From Acetobacteraceae bacterium (GTDB taxonomy: Bacteria; Pseudomonadota; Alphaproteobacteria; Acetobacterales; Acetobacteraceae): a stretch of 64,000 bases of DNA. Of the stretch, positions 1-8,360 are shown one piece after another. The stretch covers positions 25,367 to 89,366 of the forward strand of contig JANXTL010000092.1 in the NCBI GenBank assembly GCA_025352375.1. Direction: 5' to 3'. The notes under the pieces were generated by a model, which was given only the letters and a program-made list of their open reading frames with translations, was not told the origin of the DNA and did not search any database. Numbering within the stretch: the first letter of the stretch is position 1; every line of letters starts with the position of its first letter. A program made the translations under genes and the position numbers.

Positions 1-417
1 ATATCGGCGATGATACTATCCTCGTCCGACCTCCGCCGTCGATCGATAGTCTCACGCACCTTCACGACCACTGAGTCGGCATATGTTTGAAATGGGGTCC
101 AAAATCCGGACAAATCGCTTCCGGCACGGATGGAATCGCTCTTTCCCGCGATAATGCTCTTGTATCCGAACCCGACAAAAACCGCCGCAAACATGCTGGT
201 GTCGTTGAGCGCCCCCCCGGTCGAGCAGCCAAAAGAGACCCATTGGCACGCATGTGTACAGCAGAGCCAGGACATAGGTCCGAAGGATCGACCAAATACC
301 CGGGATGTCCGCCAGTTGTGCCGAGATTTGCTGGACGGCTACCCAGGCGCCGACCAGAAACACAATCCCGTAGCACCAGAATGCCGGGAAATCCGGCGAG
401 ATACCCATTTCGAACAT
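1..417 (-). pseudogene. Frameshifted or partial membrane protein, unknown family, cut by window edge
   Basis: The gene starts at an ATG (415-417) and reads about 70 residues with two clear hydrophobic segments (residues about 10-30 and 45-65). At a run of seven G on the minus strand (C run at 212-218) the frame changes. Removing one G restores a long open frame with a third hydrophobic stretch (AAVFVGFGYKSIIAG) and a charged tail that runs off the left edge without a stop. This looks like a three-helix membrane protein with a cytoplasmic Arg/Asp-rich C terminus. The shift may be a homopolymer sequencing error, a real mutation or programmed slippage. The upstream partner gene ends 18 bp before it, so they probably share a transcript. 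I do not recognise the family. Confidence 0.5.
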
Positions 418-435
418 CGAATATCCGCCGACCGT

Positions 436-711
436 CTACCAGGCCGTCAGCTCACGCAGCCGTCTTTCGCGCGACGGTGGCGTCGTAAACGTCGCGAATA
501 ATACGGTGTCAGCGGTCAATTCCGCTCCCAGACCACTCGCATCGATCAGGCGGTACTTCAACAATTGCTTTATTGGTTCGACAAGATCTTGCGGTGTTTT
601 GAAACTCTCATAGCGCAGCAGTTCCCCACCTCGCACCAGCTTGCGATCAAGTACGGCTCGGAGCACGGTCTGCGCCTCGGGGGACAGACTGATTATCGGG
701 CTTTCGGACAT
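436..711 (-). CDS. Small hypothetical protein, 91 aa
   Basis: The ATG at 709-711 is preceded on the minus strand by AAGG about nine bases away. The protein is soluble, with no signal peptide or membrane segment. The N-terminal half (VLRAVLDRKL, PQDLVEPIKQLL) looks helical and could be a winged-helix-like domain, but that is only an impression. It lies 18 bp upstream of the small membrane protein in the same direction, which suggests a two-gene unit continuing past the window edge. DNA here is AT-richer than the rest (about 42% GC in 541-600), hinting at transfer. No family recognised. Confidence 0.6.
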   Translation of the reverse strand: MSESPIISLSPEAQTVLRAVLDRKLVRGGELLRYESFKTPQDLVEPIKQLLKYRLIDASGLGAELTADTVLFATFTTPPSRERRLRELTAW

Positions 712-753
712 CGCAATACCCTTGGTCAGTGTTCTGAACGCTCACTATGCTAA

Positions 754-788
754 GGCGATAGCACGTTCAACAGCAACGTGCTATCGCC
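754..788 (-). terminator. Perfect 14-bp hairpin after the D-malate/tartrate dehydrogenase gene
   Basis: The arms GGCGATAGCACGTT and AACGTGCTATCGCC are perfect complements around a 7-base loop. The hairpin begins 8 bases beyond the stop codon of the upstream minus-strand gene. It is followed on that strand only by a short TTAG, so it is terminator-like but lacks a long T run. It may act as a Rho-assisted terminator or a 3' end stabiliser. Confidence 0.55.
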
Positions 789-795
789 GCAGTCA

Positions 796-1866
796 TCACC
801 CCCGCGCCACCACCTGCGCGATCGCCGTGCCCACATCCTGCGTGCCGGCCTGGCCACCCATGTCGCGGGTTTTCGGGCCGTCTTCCCGCAGCAGTTGCTC
901 AATCGCGGCGACGATGGCGTTGCCGGCCTCGTTCTCCCCGAGATGGTTCAGCATCAGCGCCGCCGACCAGATCTGCCCGATCGGGTTGGCGATGAATCGC
1001 CCCGCGATATCGGGCGCCGATCCGTGGACTGGCTCGAACATAGACGGAAAAATCCGCTCCGGGTTGATGTTGGCACTGGCGGCAATACCGATGGAGCCGG
1101 CCAATGCCGGACCCAGATCCGAGAGAATATCGCCGAACAGGTTGGAACCGACCACGACGTCGAACCAATCGGGGTGCTGCACGAAATGGGCGCACAAGAT
1201 GTCGATGTGATACTGGTCGGTGCGGATGGACGGGTAGTTCTTCGCCATTTCGGCGAATCGCTCATCCCAGTACGGCATGGTGTGGATGATGCCGTTCGAC
1301 TTGGTCGCGGATGTGACGTGCTTCTTGTCGCGGGTCATCGCCAGCTCGAAGGCGTATTTCATGATCCGGTCGGTGCCCTTGCGGGTCAGGATGCTCTGCT
1401 GGGAGACGAATTCGCGGTCGGTGCCCTCGAACATGCGCCCGCCGACGGACGAATACTCGCCCTCGGTGTTTTCCCGCACGACGTAGAAGTCGATGTCCTT
1501 CTCGGTGCGGTTGGCCAGCGGGGTGTAAACGCCCGGCATCAGCTTGCAGGGGCGCACGTTGGCATACTGGTCGAAGCCGCGGCGGATGGGGATCAGCAGG
1601 CCCCAGAGCGAGATATGGTCGGGAACGCCCGGCCAGCCGACCGCACCCAGCAAGATCGAGTCGGATTTCGCCAACTGGGCCATGCCGTCCTTGGGCATGA
1701 ACTCCCCGGTTTCCTTGTAGGTCTCGCAGGACCAGTCGTAGTGCGTCAGCTCCAGGTCGAAGCCGAACTTGCGCGCGGCGGCGTCGAGCACCTTCAGCGA
1801 CTCCGGCACGGTTTCCTTGCCGATACCGTCGCCGGGCAGTACGGCGATCTTATGTTTGCGGGTCAT
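796..1866 (-). CDS. Tartrate dehydrogenase / D-malate dehydrogenase (decarboxylating)
   Basis: A 356-aa member of the isocitrate/isopropylmalate dehydrogenase family that oxidises D-malate or tartrate with NAD+ and a divalent metal. Visible family features are the N-terminal IAVLPGDGIGKE, the substrate arginine region (PIRRGFDQYANVRPCKL), the ENTEGEYS block, the metal-binding aspartate motif SNLFGDILSDLGP and the C-terminal PVHGSAPDIAG. The pattern YDWSCE plus VRENTEGEYSSVGGR is typical of the TtuC/DmlA branch rather than LeuB. The ATG at 1864-1866 was chosen over an upstream in-frame start because it gives the usual N terminus. It is divergent from pyrE with 64 bp between start codons. Whether malate or tartrate is the true substrate cannot be read from sequence. 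Confidence 0.9.
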   Translation of the reverse strand: MTRKHKIAVLPGDGIGKETVPESLKVLDAAARKFGFDLELTHYDWSCETYKETGEFMPKDGMAQLAKSDSILLGAVGWPGVPDHISLWGLLIPIRRGFDQYANVRPCKLMPGVYTPLANRTEKDIDFYVVRENTEGEYSSVGGRMFEGTDREFVSQQSILTRKGTDRIMKYAFELAMTRDKKHVTSATKSNGIIHTMPYWDERFAEMAKNYPSIRTDQYHIDILCAHFVQHPDWFDVVVGSNLFGDILSDLGPALAGSIGIAASANINPERIFPSMFEPVHGSAPDIAGRFIANPIGQIWSAALMLNHLGENEAGNAIVAAIEQLLREDGPKTRDMGGQAGTQDVGTAIAQVVARG

Positions 1867-1930
1867 ATGGGGTGGTTCCTGGGCCAGTCGTCCGTTATCA
1901 ATAGCCCATTGGATAAAGGACTCACCCCAA

Positions 1931-2671
1931 ATGGCCAAGCCCGCCCGCGCCGCATCCCCTACGACGGAATGGGATCGCGACGCCGCCCTGACCGCCGCAC
2001 GCATCCTGCTCGAGATCAAAGCCGTCAATTTCCGCCCGGAGGAGCCTTACACCTTCACCGCAGGCTGGAAATCGCCGGTCTATATCGATTGCCGCCGCAT
2101 CATCTATTTCCCCCGCGCTCGGGCTAAAATCTGCGATTTGGCGGTGGAGAAGATCGACCGGCACGTCGGCTATGAGAACATCGAGGCCGTGGCGGGCGGC
2201 GAAACCGCCGGCATCCCCTTCGCCGCATGGATCGCCGATCGCATGTCCGCGCCGATGGCCTACGTCCGCAAGAAGCCTAAGGGCTTCGGCCAGAACGCGC
2301 TGATCGAGGGTGACGTCCCTGTCGGCAAGCGCACCCTGCTGGTGGAAGATTTGACCACCGACGGCGGTTCCAAGATCAAGTTCGCGAATGCGCTGCGCGA
2401 CGCCGGTGCGATCTGCAACCACACCTTCGTGGTGTTCTTTTACGGCGTGTTCCCCGGCGCGTTCGAGAAGCTGGCGGAGATGGATATCTCCCTGCACAGT
2501 CTATGCACGTGGTGGGACGTGCTGGAAGCCTGCAAGGACCGGCCGTATTTTTCCGACGCGGCCATGTCGGAAGTTCGCCGATTCCTGGAAAACCCGGTCG
2601 CCTGGTCCGCCGCGCATGGCGGCGTCGCATCGGCCGAGGAAGCCGCGGCGCGGCGTGCCGCCTCGGAATAG
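1931..2671 (+). CDS. pyrE: Orotate phosphoribosyltransferase
   Basis: A 246-aa enzyme that joins orotate and PRPP to give OMP in de novo pyrimidine synthesis. The PRPP-binding loop is clear (TLLVEDLTTDGGSK, around residue 140), as is the N-terminal FTAGWKSPVYIDCR substrate region and the AVAGGETAGIPFA segment. It is slightly long at both ends compared with the roughly 215-residue E. coli enzyme, with an Ala-rich C-terminal tail. The ATG at 1931 has AAAGGA about ten bases upstream. The TPR gene follows 9 bp after the stop, with GGAGG in the gap, so the two are probably cotranscribed. Confidence 0.93.
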   Translation: MAKPARAASPTTEWDRDAALTAARILLEIKAVNFRPEEPYTFTAGWKSPVYIDCRRIIYFPRARAKICDLAVEKIDRHVGYENIEAVAGGETAGIPFAAWIADRMSAPMAYVRKKPKGFGQNALIEGDVPVGKRTLLVEDLTTDGGSKIKFANALRDAGAICNHTFVVFFYGVFPGAFEKLAEMDISLHSLCTWWDVLEACKDRPYFSDAAMSEVRRFLENPVAWSAAHGGVASAEEAAARRAASE

Positions 2672-2680
2672 GAGGGAACA

Positions 2681-4015
2681 ATGCTGAAGGACGCTCAGGG
2701 ACACGCACTCACAGGTGCCACGCCGGAGGCGGTTCAGCATTACGACACGGCCATCGCCGCGTACAACCAAGCCTATGGCGACGCCATGGGTGGGTTCAAC
2801 GCGGCGATCGCCGCGGCCCCCGAATTCGTCATGCCGCGTTTGGCGAAGGGCTGGCTGCTTTCCCAATCCCGCGACCCCTCTATCGTTCCGAAGGCTCATG
2901 ACGCGCTGCACGCCGCTGTTGCGCTGCCGATGAACGAGCGCGAACAAGGCCACGCCGCCGCATTGGCCAAAGCGGTCGAGGGCGCACGCTTTAGCGCCGT
3001 CGGACTGCTCGACCGGCACCTCATGCGCTTCCCCTTCGACACCTTGGCGCATCAGATCGCGCTGTTGTCCGACCTAGCGCTGGGACGGTCCCGCTGGATG
3101 CGGGATCGGCTGGGCCGCGCGATGCCGCTGTGGTCGAAGGACATCCCGGGCCATGCGCCGATGCAGACCTTCCACGCCTTCGGGTTGGAGGAAAACGGCC
3201 ACTACGCCTGGGCCGAAGACCTGGCCCGCATGGCGTCCGAAACCATCCCCAACAGCTATTTCGTGCATCACACCGTCACCCACGTCATGGAGATGACCGG
3301 CCGCCCAGAAGACGGCGTCGGTTGGATGGCGGCGCGCGAGCCGCTATGGGCCAGCGGCGCGCATCCCAATCGCGATCATATCTGGTGGCATAAGGCGCTG
3401 TATCACCTCGATCTCGGCCAGCACGAGGCTGCGTTAGCAATTTACGACGGGCCGTTTTTGGCGTCGGAGAAGGCGCTGGCTATCAGCCTGACGCATGCCT
3501 CGGCGCTGCTGTGGCGGTTGGACACGCTGGGCGTCGACGTCGCGAATCGCTGGCAGGCATTGCTGAAACGTTGGGACGGGCACGCGGACGGGCGGTGCCT
3601 GGCCTTCGCCGATCTGCACGCGATCATGGCCGAGCTGCGATCGGGACAGGAAGCGGCAGCAGAACGCCGGCTCGGCGCGATGCGCGAGGCCGCGGCCGGC
3701 ACCGATGAGGGCGCGCCGGTCTACCGCGACGCGGGCGTGCCCTTCGCCGAGGGGCTGATCGCCTTCCATCGCGGCCAATACGGCGTGGCTCTCGAGCACA
3801 TGCTTCCGACGCGCTTCGCGATCTGGCAGGTCGGCGGCAGCCACGCGCAGCGCGACGTGTTCGACTGGACGATCGCCGAGGCCGCTGTGCGGTCTGGCGT
3901 ACGCGACGTCGCTGTGTCCCTCGCGAACGAGCGGCTGACATTAAAGCCACGCAGCCATATCAACCGCCGTTTCGCTCAGAAGGCCGAGGCGATCACATCT
4001 GCACCTGCTGAATAG
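2681..4015 (+). CDS. TTC38-like tetratricopeptide repeat protein
   Basis: A 444-aa soluble protein, start preceded by a strong AGGAGG. Repeated helix pairs with the spacing of TPR-like repeats run through the length (YNQAYGDAMGGFNAAIAAAPEF near residue 30, HLDLGQHEAALAIYDGPF near 245). Conserved blocks such as HTVTHVMEMTGR and HPNRDHIWWHKALYHL match the bacterial relatives of tetratricopeptide repeat protein 38. The molecular function of this family is unknown; a scaffold role is a general inference from TPR proteins. It is linked to pyrE by 9 bp. Its last 23 bp overlap the 3' end of motA, which is transcribed towards it. Confidence 0.75.
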   Translation: MLKDAQGHALTGATPEAVQHYDTAIAAYNQAYGDAMGGFNAAIAAAPEFVMPRLAKGWLLSQSRDPSIVPKAHDALHAAVALPMNEREQGHAAALAKAVEGARFSAVGLLDRHLMRFPFDTLAHQIALLSDLALGRSRWMRDRLGRAMPLWSKDIPGHAPMQTFHAFGLEENGHYAWAEDLARMASETIPNSYFVHHTVTHVMEMTGRPEDGVGWMAAREPLWASGAHPNRDHIWWHKALYHLDLGQHEAALAIYDGPFLASEKALAISLTHASALLWRLDTLGVDVANRWQALLKRWDGHADGRCLAFADLHAIMAELRSGQEAAAERRLGAMREAAAGTDEGAPVYRDAGVPFAEGLIAFHRGQYGVALEHMLPTRFAIWQVGGSHAQRDVFDWTIAEAAVRSGVRDVAVSLANERLTLKPRSHINRRFAQKAEAITSAPAE

Positions 4016-4856
4016 CCTCCTCCATATCGGCGAAGCTTGGCATGTGTTGGTTCGGTACCATCTTGCGGCCGGACTCGACACTCACCTGCGGGGCGTTCCC
4101 ATGCAGATGTGTCACGATCACCGCTCGTATGACCTCGGTGAATTTCGCTTCCTCCTCCACGACGCCTTTCAGCCGGCTCGCGAAGGGGGCGAACATCCCG
4201 TAAGCCAGCAAAATCCCCAGGAACGTGCCGGTTAGTGCCCCTCCGATCATCGCCCCCAGGACTGCCGGCGGCTGATCGATGTGCGACATGGTTTTGATCA
4301 CCCCCAGCACGGCGGCGATGATACCCAATGCCGGCAGACCGTCAGCCATGGTCTGCAATGCATGCGCTGGGTGCATTTCCTCGTTCAACGTCTTCTTCAA
4401 CTCCCGCGCCATCACGTCTTCGATCTGATTGGGATCGTCGGCATTCATGCCGACCATACGCAGGTAGTCGCATATCAAGTCGCAAGCGTGTTGATTACCG
4501 ACAATTTTGGGAAATTTCTGGAATGCCGAGCTTTCGGTCGGCTTCTCGATATGGGGCTCCAGCGCCATGTTGCCTTTAGTACTCGCGAGACGCACCAGGA
4601 AATACATCAAGCTGAGCAATTCGACATAGTCGCCCTTGTGGTACTTCGCCCCTTTAATAATCTTCCCGAATCCGCCGATGGTATGTTTCACGTCGTGCAA
4701 CGAGTTCGACATTAGAAAGGTGCCGATCGCCGCGCCGCCGATCGTCCACATTTCGAAGGGCACCGCTTCGATCAGCGGCTCCATGCTGCCGCCAGATACA
4801 ATGTAGCTGGCGAAAACACAGAAAAAGACGAAAACAAGACCGCCGATGGTGGTCAT
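3993..4856 (-). CDS. motA: Flagellar motor stator protein MotA
   Basis: A 287-aa inner-membrane protein that forms the proton-conducting stator with MotB. It shows four predicted membrane segments: near residues 5-22, 35-50, and the pair TMADGLPALGIIAAVLGVIKT and GTFLGILLAYGMFAPFA that holds the channel prolines. The long cytoplasmic loop carries the torque region with charged residues. The start ATG at 4854-4856 overlaps the MotB stop by 4 bp (ATGA), so it is translationally coupled to motB. The order motB then motA is the reverse of the usual motAB. The 3' end overlaps the TPR gene by 23 bp. Confidence 0.93.
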   Translation of the reverse strand: MTTIGGLVFVFFCVFASYIVSGGSMEPLIEAVPFEMWTIGGAAIGTFLMSNSLHDVKHTIGGFGKIIKGAKYHKGDYVELLSLMYFLVRLASTKGNMALEPHIEKPTESSAFQKFPKIVGNQHACDLICDYLRMVGMNADDPNQIEDVMARELKKTLNEEMHPAHALQTMADGLPALGIIAAVLGVIKTMSHIDQPPAVLGAMIGGALTGTFLGILLAYGMFAPFASRLKGVVEEEAKFTEVIRAVIVTHLHGNAPQVSVESGRKMVPNQHMPSFADMEEAIQQVQM

Positions 4857-5875
4857 GGGGCAGTCTTCCTTTCGCGCAGCACCAGAATCGCAATGCGCCG
4901 GTTTGCCGCGGCGAGCGGTTCGGCCGGCAGCAACGGATCCTTGTCGGCATTGCCGGCCACCGAACGAAACCGCCCCTCGGGCAGCCCGCCCTCGACGAGC
5001 AGACGCCGGGTCGCGTTGGCCCGATCGGTCGACAATTCCCAATTCGTGCGGCCGGGACCTGGAAACGGCGCGGCGTCGGTATGTCCGGCGATGGAGATTG
5101 CTTGCGGTAGTTTCAGAAGCACCGGGGCCACTTTTTGCAGCAGGAGGCGGGCCCGTTCGTTCGGTTCCGCCGAACCGGTGGCAAACATCGGCAGCTTCAC
5201 CTCATCCATGATCTGGATGCGCAGCCCGTCCGGGGTCATGTCGATGGATAGTTGACGCGCGAGGTCCGCCAATGCCGGATCGGCCTTCACCGCCTCCCGG
5301 ATTTGTCGAGCCGCGGCGTCGAATGCGGCTTTCTCCTGGCGCTCCTGCTCGGCTCGCAGTTCGGCTTCGGTCGGCTTTGGATCGCCAGCCCGTATTTCTA
5401 CAACCGGGGGTGTGACGGGGTTCGGCGTAACCTCGGGGCCCAGTGGCGCCGAGGGGGGCGCGGAGGGGGGAGCCGAGGGGGGATTCGAGGCCGGCGTGCG
5501 CCGGGTTTCGAGCGTGATTTCGGTGGAATCTTCGTCGGACGGCGAGACCGGGGGGCGTTTGCCGGGCACGATTTCCACCGAACCCCGGTCGGATACCAGC
5601 GCACCTTCGTCGAACGCGGTATGGCCACCGAAGGGCTGGCCGGTGCCAGACGACGCATGGCTGAGCAAATTGTTGGGGCTGAAATAGTCTGCCAAACCCT
5701 TGCGCTGATCCTCGGTCGTGGCATTCAGCAGCCACATCAGCAGGAAGAACGCCATCATGGCGGTCACGAAATCGGCGTAAGCCACCTTCCAGGCGCCACC
5801 GTGATGGCCACCTTCGATGATTTCCGTCTTCCGGATGATGACCACGCCACCCTTTTTGTCACCGCCACGCGCCAT
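4853..5875 (-). CDS. motB: Flagellar motor stator protein MotB
   Basis: A 340-aa partner of MotA. The single membrane helix near residues 33-53 (WKVAYADFVTAMMAFFLLMW) holds the essential proton-carrying Asp at about position 35. It is followed by a plug/linker with a short repeat of Ser-Ala-Pro-Pro (near residues 130-145) and an OmpA-like peptidoglycan-binding domain (ISIAGHTDAAPF, NWELSTDRANATRRLLVEGG). The start at 5873-5875 was chosen over an upstream in-frame ATG because it places the usual basic N terminus before the helix. It leads a motB-motA pair with a 4-bp overlap. Confidence 0.93.
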   Translation of the reverse strand: MARGGDKKGGVVIIRKTEIIEGGHHGGAWKVAYADFVTAMMAFFLLMWLLNATTEDQRKGLADYFSPNNLLSHASSGTGQPFGGHTAFDEGALVSDRGSVEIVPGKRPPVSPSDEDSTEITLETRRTPASNPPSAPPSAPPSAPLGPEVTPNPVTPPVVEIRAGDPKPTEAELRAEQERQEKAAFDAAARQIREAVKADPALADLARQLSIDMTPDGLRIQIMDEVKLPMFATGSAEPNERARLLLQKVAPVLLKLPQAISIAGHTDAAPFPGPGRTNWELSTDRANATRRLLVEGGLPEGRFRSVAGNADKDPLLPAEPLAAANRRIAILVLRERKTAP

Positions 5876-5942
5876 GCCTGCCTCCGTTACCGGCGGCAGG
5901 ATGACGCGTAATAGTTGACGAAAGGTTAACGCCGGGCAGGAT

Positions 5943-6089
5943 TTATTGGGCGGGGCGCTTTTTTCTGGCAGCATCTGCCTGTGGCAGCCCGGCCTCGGCG
6001 GCGCCGATCGGCACGCGGATGGTGACGAAGCTCCAGAGACCGGTCACAAATGCCGTTGCGGCGGGCATCGGTCCCCAGGTCGGATGCAT
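5943..6089 (-). CDS. Possible small membrane peptide upstream of motB
   Basis: Within the 400-bp gap between motB and fliK there is a 48-codon frame on the minus strand with an ATG at 6087-6089 and GGGAGG about 11 bases upstream. It encodes a hydrophobic stretch (AATAFVTGLWSFVTIRVPIG) and a basic tail, ending 67 bp before motB. An alternative ATG in another frame lies immediately after the same GGAGG. I do not recognise a family, and this may be non-coding leader DNA with divergent promoters. Nothing else is seen in 5876-6275. Confidence 0.25.
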   Translation of the reverse strand: MHPTWGPMPAATAFVTGLWSFVTIRVPIGAAEAGLPQADAARKKRPAQ

Positions 6090-6275
6090 CCACCGCTCAT
6101 CCTCCCACGGGCCGGCATCCCGTCGTAGTGCGATACGGGATCGCCGCTCGAACCCGCAAGCGCGGCACTTGCTGCCGAGCGGCGCGATGTGCCGGGTGGC
6201 TCGTATGGCGTTGCGCCGTGATAGGCCGCCGATTTTATGGCCCGAACCTTGCGTTGCGCGACGCGGAGGGCCGAG

Positions 6276-7337
6276 ATGCCGACGCCAGATCTGATCGCCG
6301 CGCCGAACCCGACGACCGCCGCGCGCGGTCCGGCTCCGCTTGTGCAGCCTGACGGCGGCGTGCCGCAAGGCTTCGAGGCTCTGCTGACGGCGCTGCTGCC
6401 GGTTGCCTCGTCGGTGGCCGATACACCACCCCAGGCAGCGCCGGACATTCGAACCGATGAGGCTACGAAAGCACCGAAGCCATCGTCCGGCAAGATGGAC
6501 ATCGGCCGTACGTCGAAGATCCGGTCGCTCCTGCCCAGCCAAACGCCCGTGACCGAACCGAAACCACCCGCGCTGGACACGCCGTTACCGGTCATTCTCC
6601 CGATCCCACCAATGATGCCCGCCGTTCAATCGTCGCTTGCCGATGCCTCGCCGCCTGGCATACCGGCGGAGGCTGCGCCTCTTGTTATCTCCCAGTCCGC
6701 CCCGCCCCATGTGAGCGGACCGTCCGAAGCAGCAAAGAGGCGAGACCTGCCAACGCCGGATCGTGCACCCTTGCAAGTCGATTTCGCGCCAGTGGTGAGT
6801 CTACCGACAAGCGCTCCCGTACTGACCCCGGCACCGGCCAAACCGGCTTCGCCCAACACCGCCGCACCGCCCGTTGAGCAACTCGCTCCGGTCCTCCTCT
6901 CGGTCGCCCACACGCCGCCCGGCACCACGCACCTGACCCTCCAGTTGCGGCCCGATGCCCTCGGCGACTTGCATATCGCGATCGACCGCGCGCCGGGTGC
7001 TCCGACCCAAATCCGCATCGAAGCAACGCGGCCGGAGACGCTGGCCTTGCTCCAACGCGATACGACGCAGTTGCTGCATGCGCTGGATCGCGCCGGTGTC
7101 GCACGTGATTCGATGGTCGTGACATTCCACGCAGCGCCTGCCGTCGCGCCCATCCCCTCAACACAGGATAGCGGCCAGACGTCCACGCAATTCATGGGAA
7201 CCGGCCAGCATCAGCAGGGTTTTGGCGAAGGACGGGCCAGGCAGGGGACACGTCCCTTTACCGAGGCCGCGATGGCCACCGACGTCCCGCCACCCAACGA
7301 CAGATCGGCCCGATCTGGAATCAACATCACTGCCTGA
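6276..7337 (+). CDS. fliK: Flagellar hook-length control protein FliK
   Basis: A 353-aa protein that measures hook length and switches export substrate. The first 220 residues are Pro/Ala-rich and low complexity, as expected for the molecular ruler part. The C-terminal domain carries the FliK signature: HLTLQLRPDALGDLHIAI then IRIEATRPETLALLQRD and LLHALDRAGV. The ATG at 6276 was chosen because GGAGGG sits six bases upstream; an in-frame ATG 13 codons earlier lacks this. FlgD follows 14 bp later, matching the common fliK-flgD order. Rapid sequence divergence is normal for the family. Confidence 0.85.
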   Translation: MPTPDLIAAPNPTTAARGPAPLVQPDGGVPQGFEALLTALLPVASSVADTPPQAAPDIRTDEATKAPKPSSGKMDIGRTSKIRSLLPSQTPVTEPKPPALDTPLPVILPIPPMMPAVQSSLADASPPGIPAEAAPLVISQSAPPHVSGPSEAAKRRDLPTPDRAPLQVDFAPVVSLPTSAPVLTPAPAKPASPNTAAPPVEQLAPVLLSVAHTPPGTTHLTLQLRPDALGDLHIAIDRAPGAPTQIRIEATRPETLALLQRDTTQLLHALDRAGVARDSMVVTFHAAPAVAPIPSTQDSGQTSTQFMGTGQHQQGFGEGRARQGTRPFTEAAMATDVPPPNDRSARSGINITA

Positions 7338-7351
7338 AGGAAAACCAAACC

Positions 7352-8005
7352 ATGACCATTCCCGCGGTTACCGCACAGACGACTCCCCCGGCCAGCGCCA
7401 CCGATCCCCTGAAGTCGCTGACGTCCAACATGAACGATTTCCTGAAGCTGCTGATGACCCAGCTGCGGAATCAGGATCCCACCACCCCCATGGACACAGG
7501 CCAGTTCACCGCGCAATTGGTGCAGTTCGCAAGCGTCGAGCAGCAGGTGAATATCAATACCGGCGTGCAATCGCTGATCCAGCTCGCGCAGTCCAACAAC
7601 GTGCTGCAAGCGTCGGCGCTGATCGGCAAGACGGTGACCGCGACTGCCAACCAGATTTCGCTCCAGAAAGGCACCGGCAATATTCAATTCCATACGCCGG
7701 CCGCGGAACCGGTCACGGTCACGGTCGCCGACAGCACCGGCGCGACCGTTTCACAGGCAGCTCTCACCAGCAACGCGGGACAGAACACATGGACCTGGAA
7801 CGGCAAGGACGGCAGCGGCCAGCAACGACCGGATGGCGCTTACACGGTCACCGTCTTGGGCGGCACGGCCGGCACCACGCCCGCGCCGATCCCCTTCACC
7901 GTCAGCGGCATTGCCTCCGGTGTGACGACACAGAACAACATCGAACTGGTACGATTGGGGCAGCTGACCGTGCCGGTCAGCGCGATTCAGTCGGTTGCAA
8001 ACTGA
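7352..8005 (+). CDS. flgD: Flagellar hook assembly (capping) protein FlgD
   Basis: A 217-aa scaffold that caps the growing hook. The conserved N-terminal block is present (DFLKLLMTQLRNQDPTTPMD, near residues 29-48, then FTAQLVQFASVEQQVNIN), followed by the FlgD tandem Tudor/Ig-like region (TWTWNGKDGSGQQRPDGAYTV). It sits 14 bp after fliK with a GAAGGAAAA ribosome site. Hook gene flgE, which often follows, is absent; instead the last 19 bp overlap the broken end of a glycosyltransferase gene on the other strand. Confidence 0.92.
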   Translation: MTIPAVTAQTTPPASATDPLKSLTSNMNDFLKLLMTQLRNQDPTTPMDTGQFTAQLVQFASVEQQVNINTGVQSLIQLAQSNNVLQASALIGKTVTATANQISLQKGTGNIQFHTPAAEPVTVTVADSTGATVSQAALTSNAGQNTWTWNGKDGSGQQRPDGAYTVTVLGGTAGTTPAPIPFTVSGIASGVTTQNNIELVRLGQLTVPVSAIQSVAN

Positions 8006-8316
8006 TCCGCCGGCGGATAAAAGAACGCCGTATAATTCAGCGGCGCGCCGCCGAACGCCGCTCGCTGCGCCGCGAAATGAACCGCGACGTCGTAAACCTT
8101 GGCTGGATGACCGGACAGCGCGATCCCAGACGCCGTCCAAAACGATATAAAATCCGTCCCGATCGGACGATTGTCGAAGGCCAGTCCACCATGCGCGCCA
8201 ACGACGACGACGACCGCCGCCAACACCTGAGCAGCCAGCAATATGTTACGGTAGGCACGCGAACGTGCCGGCCTGAGCCAAATTGCGTCGCGCAGGATCG
8301 AGAACTGGAGGCGCAT
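7987..8316 (-). pseudogene. Truncated N-terminal piece of a GT87 (DUF2029) mannosyltransferase-like gene
   Basis: About 109 codons survive. They contain one membrane helix (ILLAAQVLAAVVVVVGAHG) and the first periplasmic loop typical of GT87 proteins (GTDFISFWTASGIALSGHP, then VYD, AQRAAFGG and YTAFFYPP). Full-length family members have around 400 residues and eight or more helices. Here the frame stops within ten residues of YTAFFYPP, exactly where it meets flgD. No continuation is visible on either strand. This is a deletion remnant; a short real product is unlikely to be active. Confidence 0.65.
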
Positions 8317-8360
8317 GAGGATGCGGGTATCCCCAGTTCCCGAGTCAGGTCGAGCCCCTT

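Noticed and set aside
778..2127. Long open frame on the plus strand opposite the D-malate/tartrate dehydrogenase gene
   Set aside because: Low-complexity antisense shadow of a clear dehydrogenase; no family features or ribosome site.
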